NCBI GenBank assembly: GCA_902806575.1
Contig: CADCXD010000018.1
Coordinates: 2,170,001 to 2,234,000 of the forward strand
Direction: 5' to 3'
Length of the DNA stretch: 64,000 bases
Source of the DNA: Jackrogersella multiformis
Taxonomy: Eukaryota > Ascomycota > Sordariomycetes > Xylariales > Hypoxylaceae
Shown here: piece by piece, positions 37,738 to 49,367 of the stretch
Layout: each line of letters begins with the position of its first letter
How positions within the stretch are numbered: the stretch's first letter is position 1
Notes under the pieces: generated by a model
Seen by the model: the letters and a program-made list of their open reading frames with translations, nothing else
Databases searched by the model: none
What the model was told of the DNA's origin: nothing
Position numbers and translations under genes: made by a program

Positions 37738-38283
37738 ATGTCCAAGGCGCGCGCGGCTGTATCTGGCGCTGATCAGATCGTGAAGCTCATCGTGGAGGCG
37801 GGCAAGGCTTCCCCAAGTCCACCGGTCGGCCCTGCGCTTGGAAGCAAAGGTGTGAAGTCTATGGATTTCTGCAAGGTGAAAACAAATTTGACATCCTAAG
37901 AAAAAAACTATGCGCCGAAATTTATTAATTGTGTTTATATATTGTAGGAATTCAATGCGCGCACAGCACATATTCTCCCAGGAACGCCAATGCCGACTCG
38001 AGTAACGGTACGAGCAGACCGATCGTTTCATTTTGATGTCCGGACACCGCAAACCTCGTGGCTCCTCCGAAACGCAGCAGATCTACCAGTGAGCAAGAAA
38101 GGGAAGAAAAAGGCCGCAAGCAGGCCTGGTCACGAAATAGTAGGAACGGTTTCTCTGAAACACATCTACGAAATTGCGAAGATAAAGCAATCCGAACTGC
38201 GGCACTCCGGACTCCCTCTAGAAAGCCTTTGCAAGGTCGTCATCTCCCAGGCCAAATCAATGGGCATTGCCGTCGTTGCGTAG
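37738..38283 (+). CDS. MRPL19: Mitochondrial large-subunit ribosomal protein uL11m
   Basis: Component of the mitochondrial ribosome stalk base, where L11 binds the GTPase-associated rRNA region. Two exons, 37738-37875 and 37948-38283, separated by intron 37876-37947 (72 nt), give 157 aa. The L11 N-terminal motif is clear: IVKLIVEAGKASPSPPVGPALGSKG with the Pro-rich PPVGPALG switch; then MDFCKEFNARTA, MPTRVTVRADRSFHFDVRTPQTSWLL, and a basic KKGKKKAAS stretch. The C-terminal domain holds LKHIYEIAKIKQSE and ends SQAKSMGIAVV, as in bacterial-type L11. It has no separate cleavable presequence, normal for this protein in fungi. Bacterial-type features distinguish it from cytosolic uL11. Divergent from svf1. 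Confidence 0.94.
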
Positions 38284-41057
38284 ACGTCGGGCGAAGCAGA
38301 TTTGGTCGTCTCCTGCATTATTCGGGCGTTGGTGCGTTGGTGTGATTGCCATAAGGTTGACTGCCTAGTTCGGAGCTTCTTCTATGCACGTATACAAGCA
38401 TAGAACATGTATTACCACACCTGTACGATATACGAATCAGATATGGTCACCTCACCATGCTGTGCGTTAAGTCTTCTTATGCAGCGGAGATGTTGGAAAC
38501 CATCTAGCTGGATTTGAAGATGCCTACTGGGTACCAGGTAATCGAAAGTCTCAGATGCTTTCACATGCAAAGAAGGTACCCAGGTATTATATGCCTACTT
38601 CTTGATGGGGTACCTGCATGTCACCTTAACCTCCTCTCGAAATATTAAAAATATACAACAAGTTCAATCAAAGTCGACTTGGCAGCGATGGTCCGTATGA
38701 TATGTCACATATATATCACATATATATCACATAGCAGTGATATACGTTGCTAGCTGCCTAAGGCGTAGGTAGGTAGATGTGTAGTTGGTTTACGAATTAA
38801 GCTATCCACATACATGAGGGTGGTATTGGTGCTTTAAGACATGTGTCACTCGTGTTACCTGGTTACGGAGCGGCTTCGGTTCTGCCTCACATACCTAGGT
38901 ACCTACCTAGGTAGTTCCTGGAACAAAATTACATAAAAAAGGGTAAGCATAAATTGAAAGGTCCGAAGGTCCACGAGTATCACGCCGAATGTTGGTTGGT
39001 GCCCATCGTCAGAGCATTGATACCTACCTAAGAGGTACCTAGGTATTACCATATGAGTAGGTAGCTTTTATTCCAAGGCTAGCAGCACAGTATCCCTTAC
39101 GTTGATTTATGAATTTGTATACCCGACGACACTTTTTCGGAACTAGTATCGGGTTCTAACTGCATTCTAGAATACCTATCTACCCTAGGTACCTAGGGTA
39201 TCGTTCTAGAACTGCATGGGTCTAGGAAGACATCAATTTATCTATATATATATACCTATGTATATAGGAGGTACTTATGGATACCAGATCATGAAGGCAT
39301 ACACAAACTCAAGGATACCACCAACTTTGCGCAACACGCCTATGTACGTGGCTATGCGCCACAGACTAGATCTCGTACCCGTGGGAATGTTTAAATCTAA
39401 TTGGATCGTCATTTTCAAGGTTTAATGGTCAGTATGTGCGTTTTTGTCGAAGAGGGAGACGATATCGAAAATGGACCGTGACCTGTCTCGCCAATTTATG
39501 GAACTTGTGATCGTGAACCCGCAAAATACCGCTTGGACAGATGTCTCGAACGGATTCGTCTTTTTAATTTTTGAAGCTCTGATAGATCATATGTATGTAG
39601 AGAATGGAATGGATCGTATTGGATAGGCCCAGAGCTATGGGTGTACCAGGTTAACCATTGGTTGAAGCTTCATGGTAGGAGAAATCTTGGCCCTGATAAT
39701 GCATAGCAGATCACAGACCCGCCGGCAGACGGGCTGTCTGCTGCAAGCTAATCAATTCCAGGCACACCTGTCACTATTTATTGTTATTGGGTACATGTTA
39801 TGCAGGTTGATGTTGAAGTCCCAGGACAAACTGGTTCATACCTAGGAAAGGTATGTATGTGGTGTATCCACGACGGAAGTAGGGGATAAGAAACCCTCCT
39901 TTCCGTACGGATTAAGTTCCAGTTCTGAATTGAGTTGCTTGAATTGGTCAGCCCATCGATTTGTCGGGTAAGGGTCACAAGAAAATAGGAGGATATTGTT
40001 CTTTTAAATGCTTCCTCTTCTACCTCGGGTACATAGGGAGAAAGTACCAAGGTACCTATTTATTATTTTAAAGATCCTTTAAATGTGGAGATGTTCGGGA
40101 TTGGATGCTCTCTTGTCCTAATTGGTATTTGTAAACCAATCCTGTCTCCACCCTATCTATAAGTACCAAGGTACGTACATATAAATCCAATACGCAAACG
40201 GGTTGGAAACGGGATTGAAATCTTGGTCCCCCACCAGCAGGGCCGCAAAGGTGATCCACATGACCCACATGACCCATGCCCAAAGCCCAAGCCTGCAAGT
40301 CCTTTCCATTGAGTGACTCTTCTAGAGGGCTCCTTCTTCAATCTTCTTTCAACCCAGCAACCAGCGCGGAACTGCTTCTGTTGTGCTCCGGGTAAAGCGC
40401 CGAGGTAAGAACTTAGTCCAAGTACCTGTACCTCAGATTCGTCACCAAGCAGCCGGATTGGTGTAAGAAGTCAACCCGGATACTTAACAACTCCAGTCCG
40501 GCCGTATCGGCCTCGAATCTTTCCTTGTACAGTACAACGGCATGCCCATATTTCAAATTTTACAAATTCTCTGATCACTCCAGTAGCACGAGAGAGTTAT
40601 TTTTTTCGTCACATCTTGTATCTTATGTAAAACTTTACCTTGGTATAGAAACCCGTAAGGTATTATGTAGTACCTAGGGTAGGTACGGTACGGTAGATAC
40701 CTCTAGTGTAGGTAGTTAAGTAAGGTGCTGTTGCATGGCGGGTTGCGAACAAGCGGGAAAGAGCTATGTACTTTGCTACTACCTTCATCCTACTCAGAAC
40801 AAGCCCCACCATGATGGACATAAGTCAGGACTCCCACAAGTTTCGAAGAGTGATCTTTTAGTTAGACATTTACCAAGTCTGGAACATCATATCACCATCA
40901 CCATCACCTCCTCTCTTTTTTCCTTCTCTTCTCTTTTCCTTACCACTCATCATCTTTGGGGGCCATCCCTCGGCCCAGATTTCCGAGACTTCTATATTCA
41001 TACTGTACCGCTTTAATTCCATCCTTATCCTGCCAGCCTTTGGGTACCTCGATTGCC
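38284..41057. other. Gene-free spacer
   Basis: No supported exon. Copies of TACCTAGGTA at 38892-38901, 38904-38913 and 39036-39045. A short direct repeat of ATATATCAC units lies at about 38703-38735. The right 300 nt, with CT-rich tracts (40905-40945), are the probable leader of the kinase gene; open frames at 40735-41016 are leader-type and not called. Confidence 0.5.
38892..38913. repeat. Paired TACCTAGGTA palindromes
   Basis: Two exact decamers (38892-38901 and 38904-38913) separated by two bases, with another copy at 39036-39045. Confidence 0.7.
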
Positions 41058-43639
41058 ATGACAACCCCGATCGACAGTGAAGACCGTCAACTGGACCGGC
41101 CGCAAGGTATCCCTGAGATCCTCTCTATTTATCTAGCATGAACGTCTCTGCTATTTCATGTGATAAATGCTAAATCTCCTTTGACCTGGCTGCTAACTGA
41201 ATCTAATTTCAACCCCATAGGCAGCTCCAACGATACATCCGAACGTACCGATGCCACTGCCAAACTTTCCGAGCGTGCGCCCGCTGTACGCTTCTCATCC
41301 ATAGTCGACGAGATCGATCCTCCAGTTGCGGCGTTTGGTTGTCCGGAAAGCCGGAGGGAGAGCTCAGCCAATCCCGACCTAATACGGGCTCTGACCAGTT
41401 CCATCCACGGCGCTCAGCTTCAAGAGCAGCGCTTGCAGAATTACTTGTTCGATCCAGTCTCGCTTCCGCCTTCTAGGGTATGCCTGTTCCTCATAAATTA
41501 CTTATCTATGAAATATTATCCCTCTCTTAGGAGATTGCGATATACAAACAGCCATCTTCAATGCCATTTTTTTGCTTTGTCTCATTTGCTGTTTTGCCGT
41601 CAAGGAAGGATTAATCCTTTGATATAGTGTCACCAGCAGCTTCGAATTTGTGATATCTATATATATAGCTAACTGTATATATCTTTAGGTAGCGTCCAAC
41701 GAGACTACGCCTGGCGCAACTCCGCAACATAGCCACAGCCCCATGGGCCATCCATCGCCCCGATTGAGTCCTAAAGCCCCCGAGTTGGCGTCGCCACCAT
41801 TAACTCCAGCCGGAACTTCCGCCGCAGACCCTTCGACCAGGAGCGCAAAGTCGGTCCGGATTTCGAGTTCCGATGGAGGCTTTGATTCTCAGGCTATAAC
41901 GCCACAAGCTTCAGGTCAAGATTCGAGACCTGTTTCTCCTAGGGTTGGCCTACCTCATCGACCTGCCTCTACAGATAACATATCGCAGCGGTCGACGGCG
42001 GTGGATGAGCACGAGGGCGGTCGTTCACACCGGAAAGGAATCTTCAGTATTGGGGGCCAATCTCTACCTGTGTCTAGGGAATCCAGCCCATCGAGGAATG
42101 CCGCATCTCAGTACTACTCGAGGCCTTTTACTCCCCATGGGGATGTCAATGATCCATACGCCGCCAGCAAACGGCCGGTGCAGAACAAAGCTGGTGGCAA
42201 TATTGACCAGAGATTTGTCTTTACAAGGAAGAAGAAACATGGCTCACCCTCGTCATCTTCGACTAACTTGACAAGAACTGATAGGCAAGAAAAACGACTC
42301 TCTGGTCTTTTCGCGAACAGGAATAAATCTGGTGAACTGCATCCGACAGGTACCGGGTCTACGACGCACAGTACCCACGGATCCATGTCCGACCTGAAAA
42401 GGTTTTTTAAGGTTGGAGTCAGTCATAAGCCGAAAAAATCAGGATCTCCATCTCCTTTAGGGTCCAGGCAAGCTCATCAAGTCCCTTTTGCTGATGATCA
42501 TGGCTTGTCATCAAAGTATGGGAAGCTTGGCCGAGTTCTTGGATCCGGAGCTGGGGGCTCGGTTAAACTCATGAGGAGAACTGAAGATAATACCGTTTTT
42601 GCGGTGAAGGAATTCCGTCCCCGGCATTCCTATGAGACCGAGAAGGAGTACGTAAAAAAACTGACGGCCGAGTTCTGCATCGGGTCTGCTTTACACCATG
42701 GCAACATCATTGAGACATTAGACATTGTTCAAGAAAAGGGAAAGTGGTACGAAGTCATGGAATATGCTCCCTTCGACCTATTCGCTATAGTAATGACGGG
42801 AAAGATGTCGAAGCCGGAAATTACCTGTTGTTTCCTGCAAATACTGAGCGGCGTGACCTACCTTCACAGTTCCGGTCTCACCCATCGGGATCTCAAGTTG
42901 GACAACGTGGTTGTCAGTCAGCATGGTATTATGAAAATCATCGACTTTGGTAGTGCCCACGTGTTTAGATATCCCTTCGAGACGGAAATTGTGCTTGCTT
43001 CCGGTGAGTCGGGTACCGCTACGAAGCCTACCGTTATGTGAATCTAACAAGTTACCAGGCGTCGTCGGCTCAGATCCGTACCTTGCCCCCGAAGTGTACG
43101 ACGAACGCAAGTATGATCCACAGGCGGTGGATATCTGGTCTCTCGCGATTATCTTCTGCTGCATGTCACTTCGTAGGTTCCCTTGGAAGGTACCGCGTTT
43201 GACCGATAATTCATACAAGCTTTTTGCTGCGGATCCATCCCCTGGTCACGATCCTAAGAAGCTGATCCTCCCTTCGAGGTCAACCACCGACCTCTCGAAC
43301 ATCCCACAACGTGACATTTTTTCGGAAGAGGAATCAAAGCCGCGAAGAGCTAAGAGCACGGAAACATCCACTGTGGGAGGCAGTGAAGCCAGCGCTCAGG
43401 ACAAGAAGGAAGTCATACGGGGGCCGTGGCGTCTGTTGCGACTCCTTCCCAGGGAGAGTAGACACATCATCGGGCGGATGCTAACGATCGACCCAAAGAA
43501 GCGGGCTCAGATGGCGGAGATCCTCGAGGAACCTTGGGTGTCAGACACGGTCATCTGCAGACAAGTCGGGCATGGGCAAGTCATACATGCAGAGGATCAT
43601 ACGCATGTTCTTGAACCTCCTGCACCGCCTAGTAAGTAG
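41058..43639 (+). CDS. Hal4/Sat4-like serine/threonine protein kinase
   Basis: In yeast, kinases of the Hal4/Hal5/Npr1 group stabilise plasma-membrane transporters and set potassium and salt tolerance. Exons 41058-41106, 41221-41477, 41689-43003 and 43059-43639 join in phase to give 733 aa; introns are 114, 211 and 55 nt. The N-terminal half (to about 375) is Ser/Pro-rich and likely disordered and phosphorylated. The kinase domain spans about 378-690: GSGAGG loop, catalytic K409 (AVKEF), HRDLKLDN with D503, DFG at D521, then SDPYLAPEVY and DIWSLAIIF; the insert before MLTIDPKKR is typical of the subgroup. The intron at 43004 lies between the DFG and APE motifs. The catalytic residues are all present. 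Sat4/Hal4 is the closest recognised type; assignment to a precise paralogue is less sure. Confidence 0.9.
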
Positions 43640-44354
43640 TGATGCGAGGTGCGAGAAGGTGTTGAATACTGTATTTTGAGATAGGGGTTAAAGGAACAGT
43701 CTTCCTCGGAGTTTGTGGAGTTTGGCATGGTATCTCAAATCACTTTCATCGGCACAGGAGCAGGGTGGGGGGGCCAAAGCGGAAGGGCGCAAACCGTACA
43801 GGTTTATAGCGGATATAGACTAGAGTATATGCGATTGTGTATAGAGATTCAGGTAGATTTTATGTCCCCTTTACGGCTGTACCGCTGGCACCCCCGCGGT
43901 CTGTCTATTAATGCGATGTATTTTCGATTCTATTTTACTATGTTTTTTTAATTATTATTTTTAGATAAGTACACTAGGTGACGATTTAATATATCTAAGT
44001 ATTTATTTACTTTGGTATTGCTGGTATCGCATCTGATGTTACATTGTGAAGCGGCTTACAAATAAGTACTATATATGTACTTAGGTACCTAGATATCACA
44101 GTGATCCGGTAACCCCGGCCAGTTGGGTCTAGTGGGGCTAAAGGCAAGAAGAAAAAAATCAACCCCGGCAGTCGGAAAAACCTAGGAATTAAAAAAGTTT
44201 AGATCTATTAGCCACTTGAACATTCCACAGCTTTCCAAAGACCCATCTCTCGCGATAGCTTCAAATTTCCACAATCAAGCTCCCAATTCGACCCAGTTCA
44301 CTCAGAGAAACTCTCGTCTACAGTTTACCACTTTTTCCCTGTACAAACTTCACA
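43640..44354. other. Intergenic region between kinase and Hsp10 genes
   Basis: Kinase 3' flank and Hsp10 promoter/leader. AT-rich, no coding exon. Frame 43715-43951 has no recognisable domain. Confidence 0.55.
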
Positions 44355-44942
44355 ATGGTATGCATCTCTTCTAAACAATTATTGCAGATTATATGTACAT
44401 GCGATTTAAGAATGTGCATACTGACTAGTGTGAATGCTATAGGCCACCGCTATCCGATCGATCAAGTCCCTCGTCCCTCTCCTGGACCGCGTGCTGGTCC
44501 AGCGGATTAAGGCTGACACTAAGACCGCCAGCGGCATCTTCCTGCCCGAGTCGAGCGTGAAGGAACTCAACGAGGGCAGAGTCCTGGCTGTTGGGCCCGG
44601 CTCGCTGAACAAGGATGGCCAGCGTGTGCCTATGGGTGTATCGATGGGAGACAGAGTATTGATTCCTCAGGTGAGTCTTATGCAATCTATAGTCCAGCCC
44701 CTAGACCTTTTCTCGTCGATAGGCAAATCCTTCGAGTCTTGTCGTCGCAAACTTGGAGAATTCTTGCTAATTAGATATCTAGTATGGAGGGTCTCCCGTC
44801 AAGGTCGGCGAGGAGGAGTTCCACCTCTTCCGCGACAGCGAGTAAGTTTTCTTCCTCCATCCAACTCGGAGCCTCTCCAAAAGGATGCGCCGTTACTTAC
44901 AATACGCTCTTCCGCAGAATTCTGGCCAAGATCAACGAGTAG
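44355..44942 (+). CDS. hsp10: Mitochondrial 10-kDa chaperonin Hsp10
   Basis: Co-chaperonin that caps Hsp60 in the mitochondrial matrix during ATP-driven folding. Four coding exons: 44355-44357 (only the start codon), 44443-44670, 44783-44841 and 44918-44942; introns 85, 112 and 76 nt. Total 104 aa, the family length. Recognisable: LVPLLDRVLVQRIKADTKTA, mobile-loop motif SGIFLPES, EGRVLAVGPG, MGDRVLIPQ, YGGSPVKVGEEEFHLFRDSE and the ending ILAKINE. The ATG being alone on its exon is supported by a good GTATGC donor and by the second exon opening directly with ATAIRSIKS, the usual start of fungal Hsp10. Confidence 0.95.
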
Positions 44943-46760
44943 GTAATTACGAAACGATACCCACGATTCACGACACCGGTGTACCATACCATGTACAACA
45001 GAAGGCATATAAAAGGGGCTCGATCCGGACTTTGCATAGCGCAATGGGATTTGGCGGACGGAGCGGGAAAGGCGTCTTGAACTGGCTGTAAGGTAGCCGG
45101 TCTCCAGACATCCTCACCTTATGACCCCGAGATGCATATAATCTCCACTCTTCCTCCAAAGAAAAAAATAATTTATGACCTAAAACCTGGTGGTTATATT
45201 TAAAAACTATTTGGTGAATTGACATGCGTCATCTGGTGTATGTTTTTGTAGGTCTCGTGATTCGCCCATCCGTACCGATGTGTGCTCAATTCCACAATTA
45301 TGAAAGGCCTTTAAGACGGCTGTGAGGGTCATTGAAAAGGTTATGGCAGGGGATGGCAAGTATTGAGATATATTTGCCTAAAGCGATTACAATGGGTTAT
45401 AAGCGATTATGTCTTAGAGTACTGATTATTACTGAGATTTGTCTATAATGAATGCTTTCAAAAACTGGAGTTCACACAACCTGTGTGCGTGCAATATACC
45501 TAGGTGTCATATCCGAAGCTACCTAGCAAATTATTATGGTATATCACCAGACAGTCATTGAATAGCAATTATCATCTAAAGCCAGATACAATGATCTCTT
45601 TGGTTAATTACGTGAATGACAAATAATAAGTACTTGGACGTTGGAAGAACATAAAGCCAAGTACCTAATAAGGGACAAATGGTGGGTTGGGTGACTCACG
45701 TTATTTTTCTTGAAATTTTCACCTCAGTCTGATGGTGGGTAGCCATTGGAATAAGGAAGCCAAGATGCAACCCATAATGCGATGTGCATAACCTAAGCGC
45801 CGCAGAAGCCCACATCTCTAGTGATAGGGGATGATGTGTCTTCGATGTCGCCCACTGTAAGTACCTACCTAGCCTAAGGTACATTTTCAGCTTCGAAAAT
45901 TCTCCTCTTTCTAAACCCATCTCGGTAAACAGAGTAAAATGACACAGGAGCGTACGGTAGAATGGTTAGGACCAACCTTGTTTCAACCTCCTTCGGTGCG
46001 TCCTGGTCGATTGGCCACGGGATATATGAATGCAGCCACCCGTACCCGCCCCTGTCCCTTGCATCAGGAGAATATCTCATATGTATACTAGCTACCCCGG
46101 ATCTCTCCAGCGTCATTTGCACGTGTTACCGTTGCACATACTCTATCTGCGGCTCGAAGACCGATGCATCTCAGCTTAGAGAGTTACCCCTGAGTAAACG
46201 AAAGCAGGGCTCGGGGCACTGCTGTGCTGTCTTGGCCCTGCAAACACGCGCTCTGGCGAAGCTTTACCCCATGATTCGGTATATGACATGTCGGGCACTT
46301 TACTGGAGGGATATGCTTGAACTGAAATGACCCTCAAATCATGTTTCTGCTCTCCAGGATAGCCTTGAACGTTACACGATGGTTGTTCACATATATATCC
46401 TCTGGGTTTCTTTTACTGACTTCACTCGACACTACTATAAAACGGCCATATTCACATACCACCAAATCCTTATGTGAGAAGAGGAATATCCGTTTTCGTT
46501 GTTTTCTTTTCTCTCTAGTCACTCATTTTCACGTCTTATTCATACGTTCATTCTTGCATCTGATGTCTGAAGCCCTGTAAGACGATCAATTATATTTTCC
46601 TTAGCTAGACTAGGTGATTATTTTTCGAGCAGTGCTACTGTCATTTAAAAATTATTCGGTACATATTTGCGAGGTTCTAAACCATCCAACTTCAAGTACA
46701 AGCACCATATCTCTACTCATCTTGAAACACAACGAGCTACTATTAAGCTCACTGTTTAAG
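44943..46760. other. Gene-free spacer upstream of the LPMO gene
   Basis: No supported exon on either strand. Frames such as 45962-46330 (plus) carry no known domain. The right end is the LPMO promoter and leader; no convincing TATA box was seen. Confidence 0.5.
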
Positions 46761-48161
46761 ATGAAGTTCTCGCCTTCTTTCCTCGTAGCTGCGGCTACTG
46801 TTTGCGCTACGGTAGCGGATGCTCATACTACTTTCACCACTCTTTTCATCAACGATGTCTCCCAAGGGGATGGGACTTGTGTTCGCATGAGTATGGATCC
46901 GCAGACGTGCAGCTACCCGATAGCTAGCATAGACAGCAATGACATGGCTTGCGGTGAGTTACTATGTCCTTAACTTCCTAAACAAGGATGTACGACTAAC
47001 TATTGATTAGGTGCTAGCGGTAGCCAGCCTGTCGCCTTCACCTGTCCCGCGCCGGCCGACGGGAAACTCACCTTCGAGTGGAGGTCGTGGGCTGATGCTG
47101 AGCAGCCTGGCTCCCTGGATATTTCGCACAAGGTATGGTCCACGCCGAACGTTTGAAGAAGAGAAGCTTGAGCCTAACTTTAGAAACCCAGGGTCCTTGC
47201 GCCGTATATGCCAAACAAGTTCAGAATATGGCGACGGACTCCGCAGCTGGTCCAGGCTGGATCAAACTCGTAAGCACTTTCATAACGTCTTCTACTTACC
47301 ATAACATGTTCGATGTTTCCGAGTCCCTCGATGGCTCCTACTTTTCTCTTGTCGTTTCCCACGCGTATGATCCACTAACCCACAATGTCATAGTGGGATG
47401 AAGGCTACGATGATTCGACTGGCAAGTGGTGCACAGAAAAGTTGATGGATAACAATGGCTTGATGTCCATCGATATTCCCCAGTTCCTTCCAGGCGGGTA
47501 CTGGCTCTTCCGACCCGAACTATTGGCCCTTCACAACGCCGATAAGGGTGATCCGCAGTTCTACACGGGGTGTGCTCAGGTATTCATCCAGAGCGGCAAC
47601 ACGGCTGCCCTCCATGTGCCTGCAGAGTACAGTGTCAGCATCCCGGGTAATGTGCAGGCCAGCGATCCGGGGCTTTCTTTCAACATCTATTCGCCGCAAT
47701 TTCCTTACCCGATGCCTGGACCGAATGTCTACAACCCTGTAGGGTCGACGAGCGCGGCCGCGCTAACTTCCGCTTCGTCTAAGACAGTGAAGCAGACTAA
47801 AGGAACGATCCCGTCCAACTATCTCATCAAGAACGCGAACTGGGTGGGGGTGGAAGTATCCGACTACTCAACTGAGGGCGGCTGCTGGGAAGCTTCTTCA
47901 GCGTGTTTTGACCAGGCGAAGACCTGCTACGATTCAGCGCCACCGACTGGCGGTGCTAACTGCCACGTCTGGGAGGACAAATGCGACGGCATCAGTGCTG
48001 CTTGCAACGCCGGGGATTTCAACGGGCCTCCGAATAAAGGAGAAAAACTCCATAGCAAGGGTCCGGCGCCGCCATCGGATATTCCGGAAGCTGCCAACGC
48101 CGGGAACTCCAAGAAGATGCGGGCACGGCGTGTTAGGGCAGTAGCTTCGGGGCTAGTCTAA
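46761..48161 (+). CDS. Secreted lytic polysaccharide monooxygenase, AA9 family
   Basis: Copper enzyme that oxidatively cleaves cellulose or related beta-glucans outside the cell. Exons 46761-46953, 47011-47132, 47192-47269 and 47394-48161 give 386 aa with closed phases. A signal peptide (MKFSPSFLVAAATVCATVADA) should be cut before H22, supplying the N-terminal copper-binding histidine (HTTFTTLFINDV). The second brace histidine is H104 in SHKGPCAVY; the outer-sphere set is H178 (ELLALHNA), Q186 and axial Y188 (PQFYTGCAQ). All key residues are present. After a Ser/Thr-rich linker (about 250-275), the C-terminus has no CBM1 but a distinct Cys-rich block (CWEASSACFDQAKTCY...NCHVWEDKC...C), then a basic end. 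Substrate cannot be told from sequence. Confidence 0.92.
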
Positions 48162-48965
48162 AATGCCTAGGGGCCTATTCTAGCAATCCTTCTCTTCTAT
48201 AGCCCGAAGCCCCGAGATGGGATTCGGGGGGACGGATACCCCGACAGGATGGGCAGCATAGATTAGGTACCTAGGTTTGACATGAGCGTGCTAGATAAAC
48301 TAGTGATAACTAAGATCCGCCTACCCTTGCTACCTAGGTATATTAGGCATACACATAACTCCAGCTTTTTCAGTAATGATTTTGCCTCTTATCTATCCTC
48401 TCCAGTAAGCCGGATATGTCCGTACGTCTTCGAAAACACATTACAGAGTTGAGGGCGTTGATAAGACGGTTGTCGGTTTGTGGTGATGACATTGGTCCAA
48501 TAACATCATTTTAACCTGCGATGTCGTTATGTATCAAGTGGGATTTAGGATAATATTATAATATTATATATACGAGCTGACGAAACATTGAAGGAAGTAG
48601 TTGTGGATAGGCTACCTACCTAGCATGTAGGTAGGTAATGAATCAATGAAGTACCTGTATGTAGGTGCCCATTAGGTACCATAATCACCAAAACCGGGTA
48701 CAATCGGTTTTGCTAGGGCGGCAGTCGGCCCCACATCAATAGGACCCGAGCCGGAGTAGTACAATAAACCTAGCAGAGTGGATCTCCTCATCCCGCCTTC
48801 AAATGACGAATATCGGAGCTTGATAATCATTGATGACAAACCGCTCGACCCAACCAAAGAATTTCATAATGTTATTCTATCTTCTTCACCGTAACACGTA
48901 GGGACGATATCGCTTAGCTGATCCGAGATTTCCACTTCTTTATAAGATGTCGTTACTGTTGTCCC

Positions 48966-49007
48966 TGCCTTTGCCTTTGCCTTTGCCTACGCCTACGCCT
49001 ACGCCTA
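48966..49007. repeat. CCTTTG/CCTACG hexamer array
   Basis: About seven tandem hexamers: CCTTTG units followed by CCTACG units, upstream of the lyase gene. Pyrimidine-rich on the plus strand. Confidence 0.65.
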
Positions 49008-49302
49008 GGAATTGGCAAGTGCGATTATTCGCTCATTCCTCCGCTATCCCCAGATTACTACGTTTAAAAAAGGTAACTGATACACAATTAGAGCTTAGAG
49101 AAGCTAAGACGAAGACCCACTTCCATCCATTAACTAGGGTCTCCCGGTTCAAGGAACAAGTTCATAACTTAGACTACTTCTACTACTTTAAACATTTTAA
49201 CCATTTCAACTACTTCAACTACTTCGCTAGAAAAAGTTGTACGCTTGTCATCCATCTTCATAATCACACCTTCTCACCCGCTGGCACTGCTAAAAGAGAC
49301 CT

Positions 49303-49310
49303 ATATAAAT
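49303..49310 (+). promoter_or_regulatory. Probable TATA box
   Basis: TATATAAA lies 58 nt upstream of the lyase start codon, a plausible TATA position if the leader is short. It would place transcription start after 49310, downstream of the ATG at 48947. Confidence 0.4.
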
Positions 49311-49367
49311 CACCTAGCTGGTTAACGATATACTCAATACTAAAAAGAGGTAATCAGGTATACAACC

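Larger units (their letters stand above)
48162..49367. other. Spacer and leader upstream of the cystathionine gamma-lyase gene
   Basis: AT-rich, with TACCTAGGTA at 48331-48340, a CCTTTG/CCTACG hexamer array at about 48966-49007 and TACTTCAAC-type repeats at about 49160-49225. An ATG-initiated frame 48947-49396 overlaps the gene start in another frame but encodes only repeats, so it is not called as a gene. Confidence 0.5.

Noticed and set aside
45962..46330. 122-codon plus-strand frame upstream of the LPMO gene
   Set aside because: No domain and no exon-like context; probably chance.
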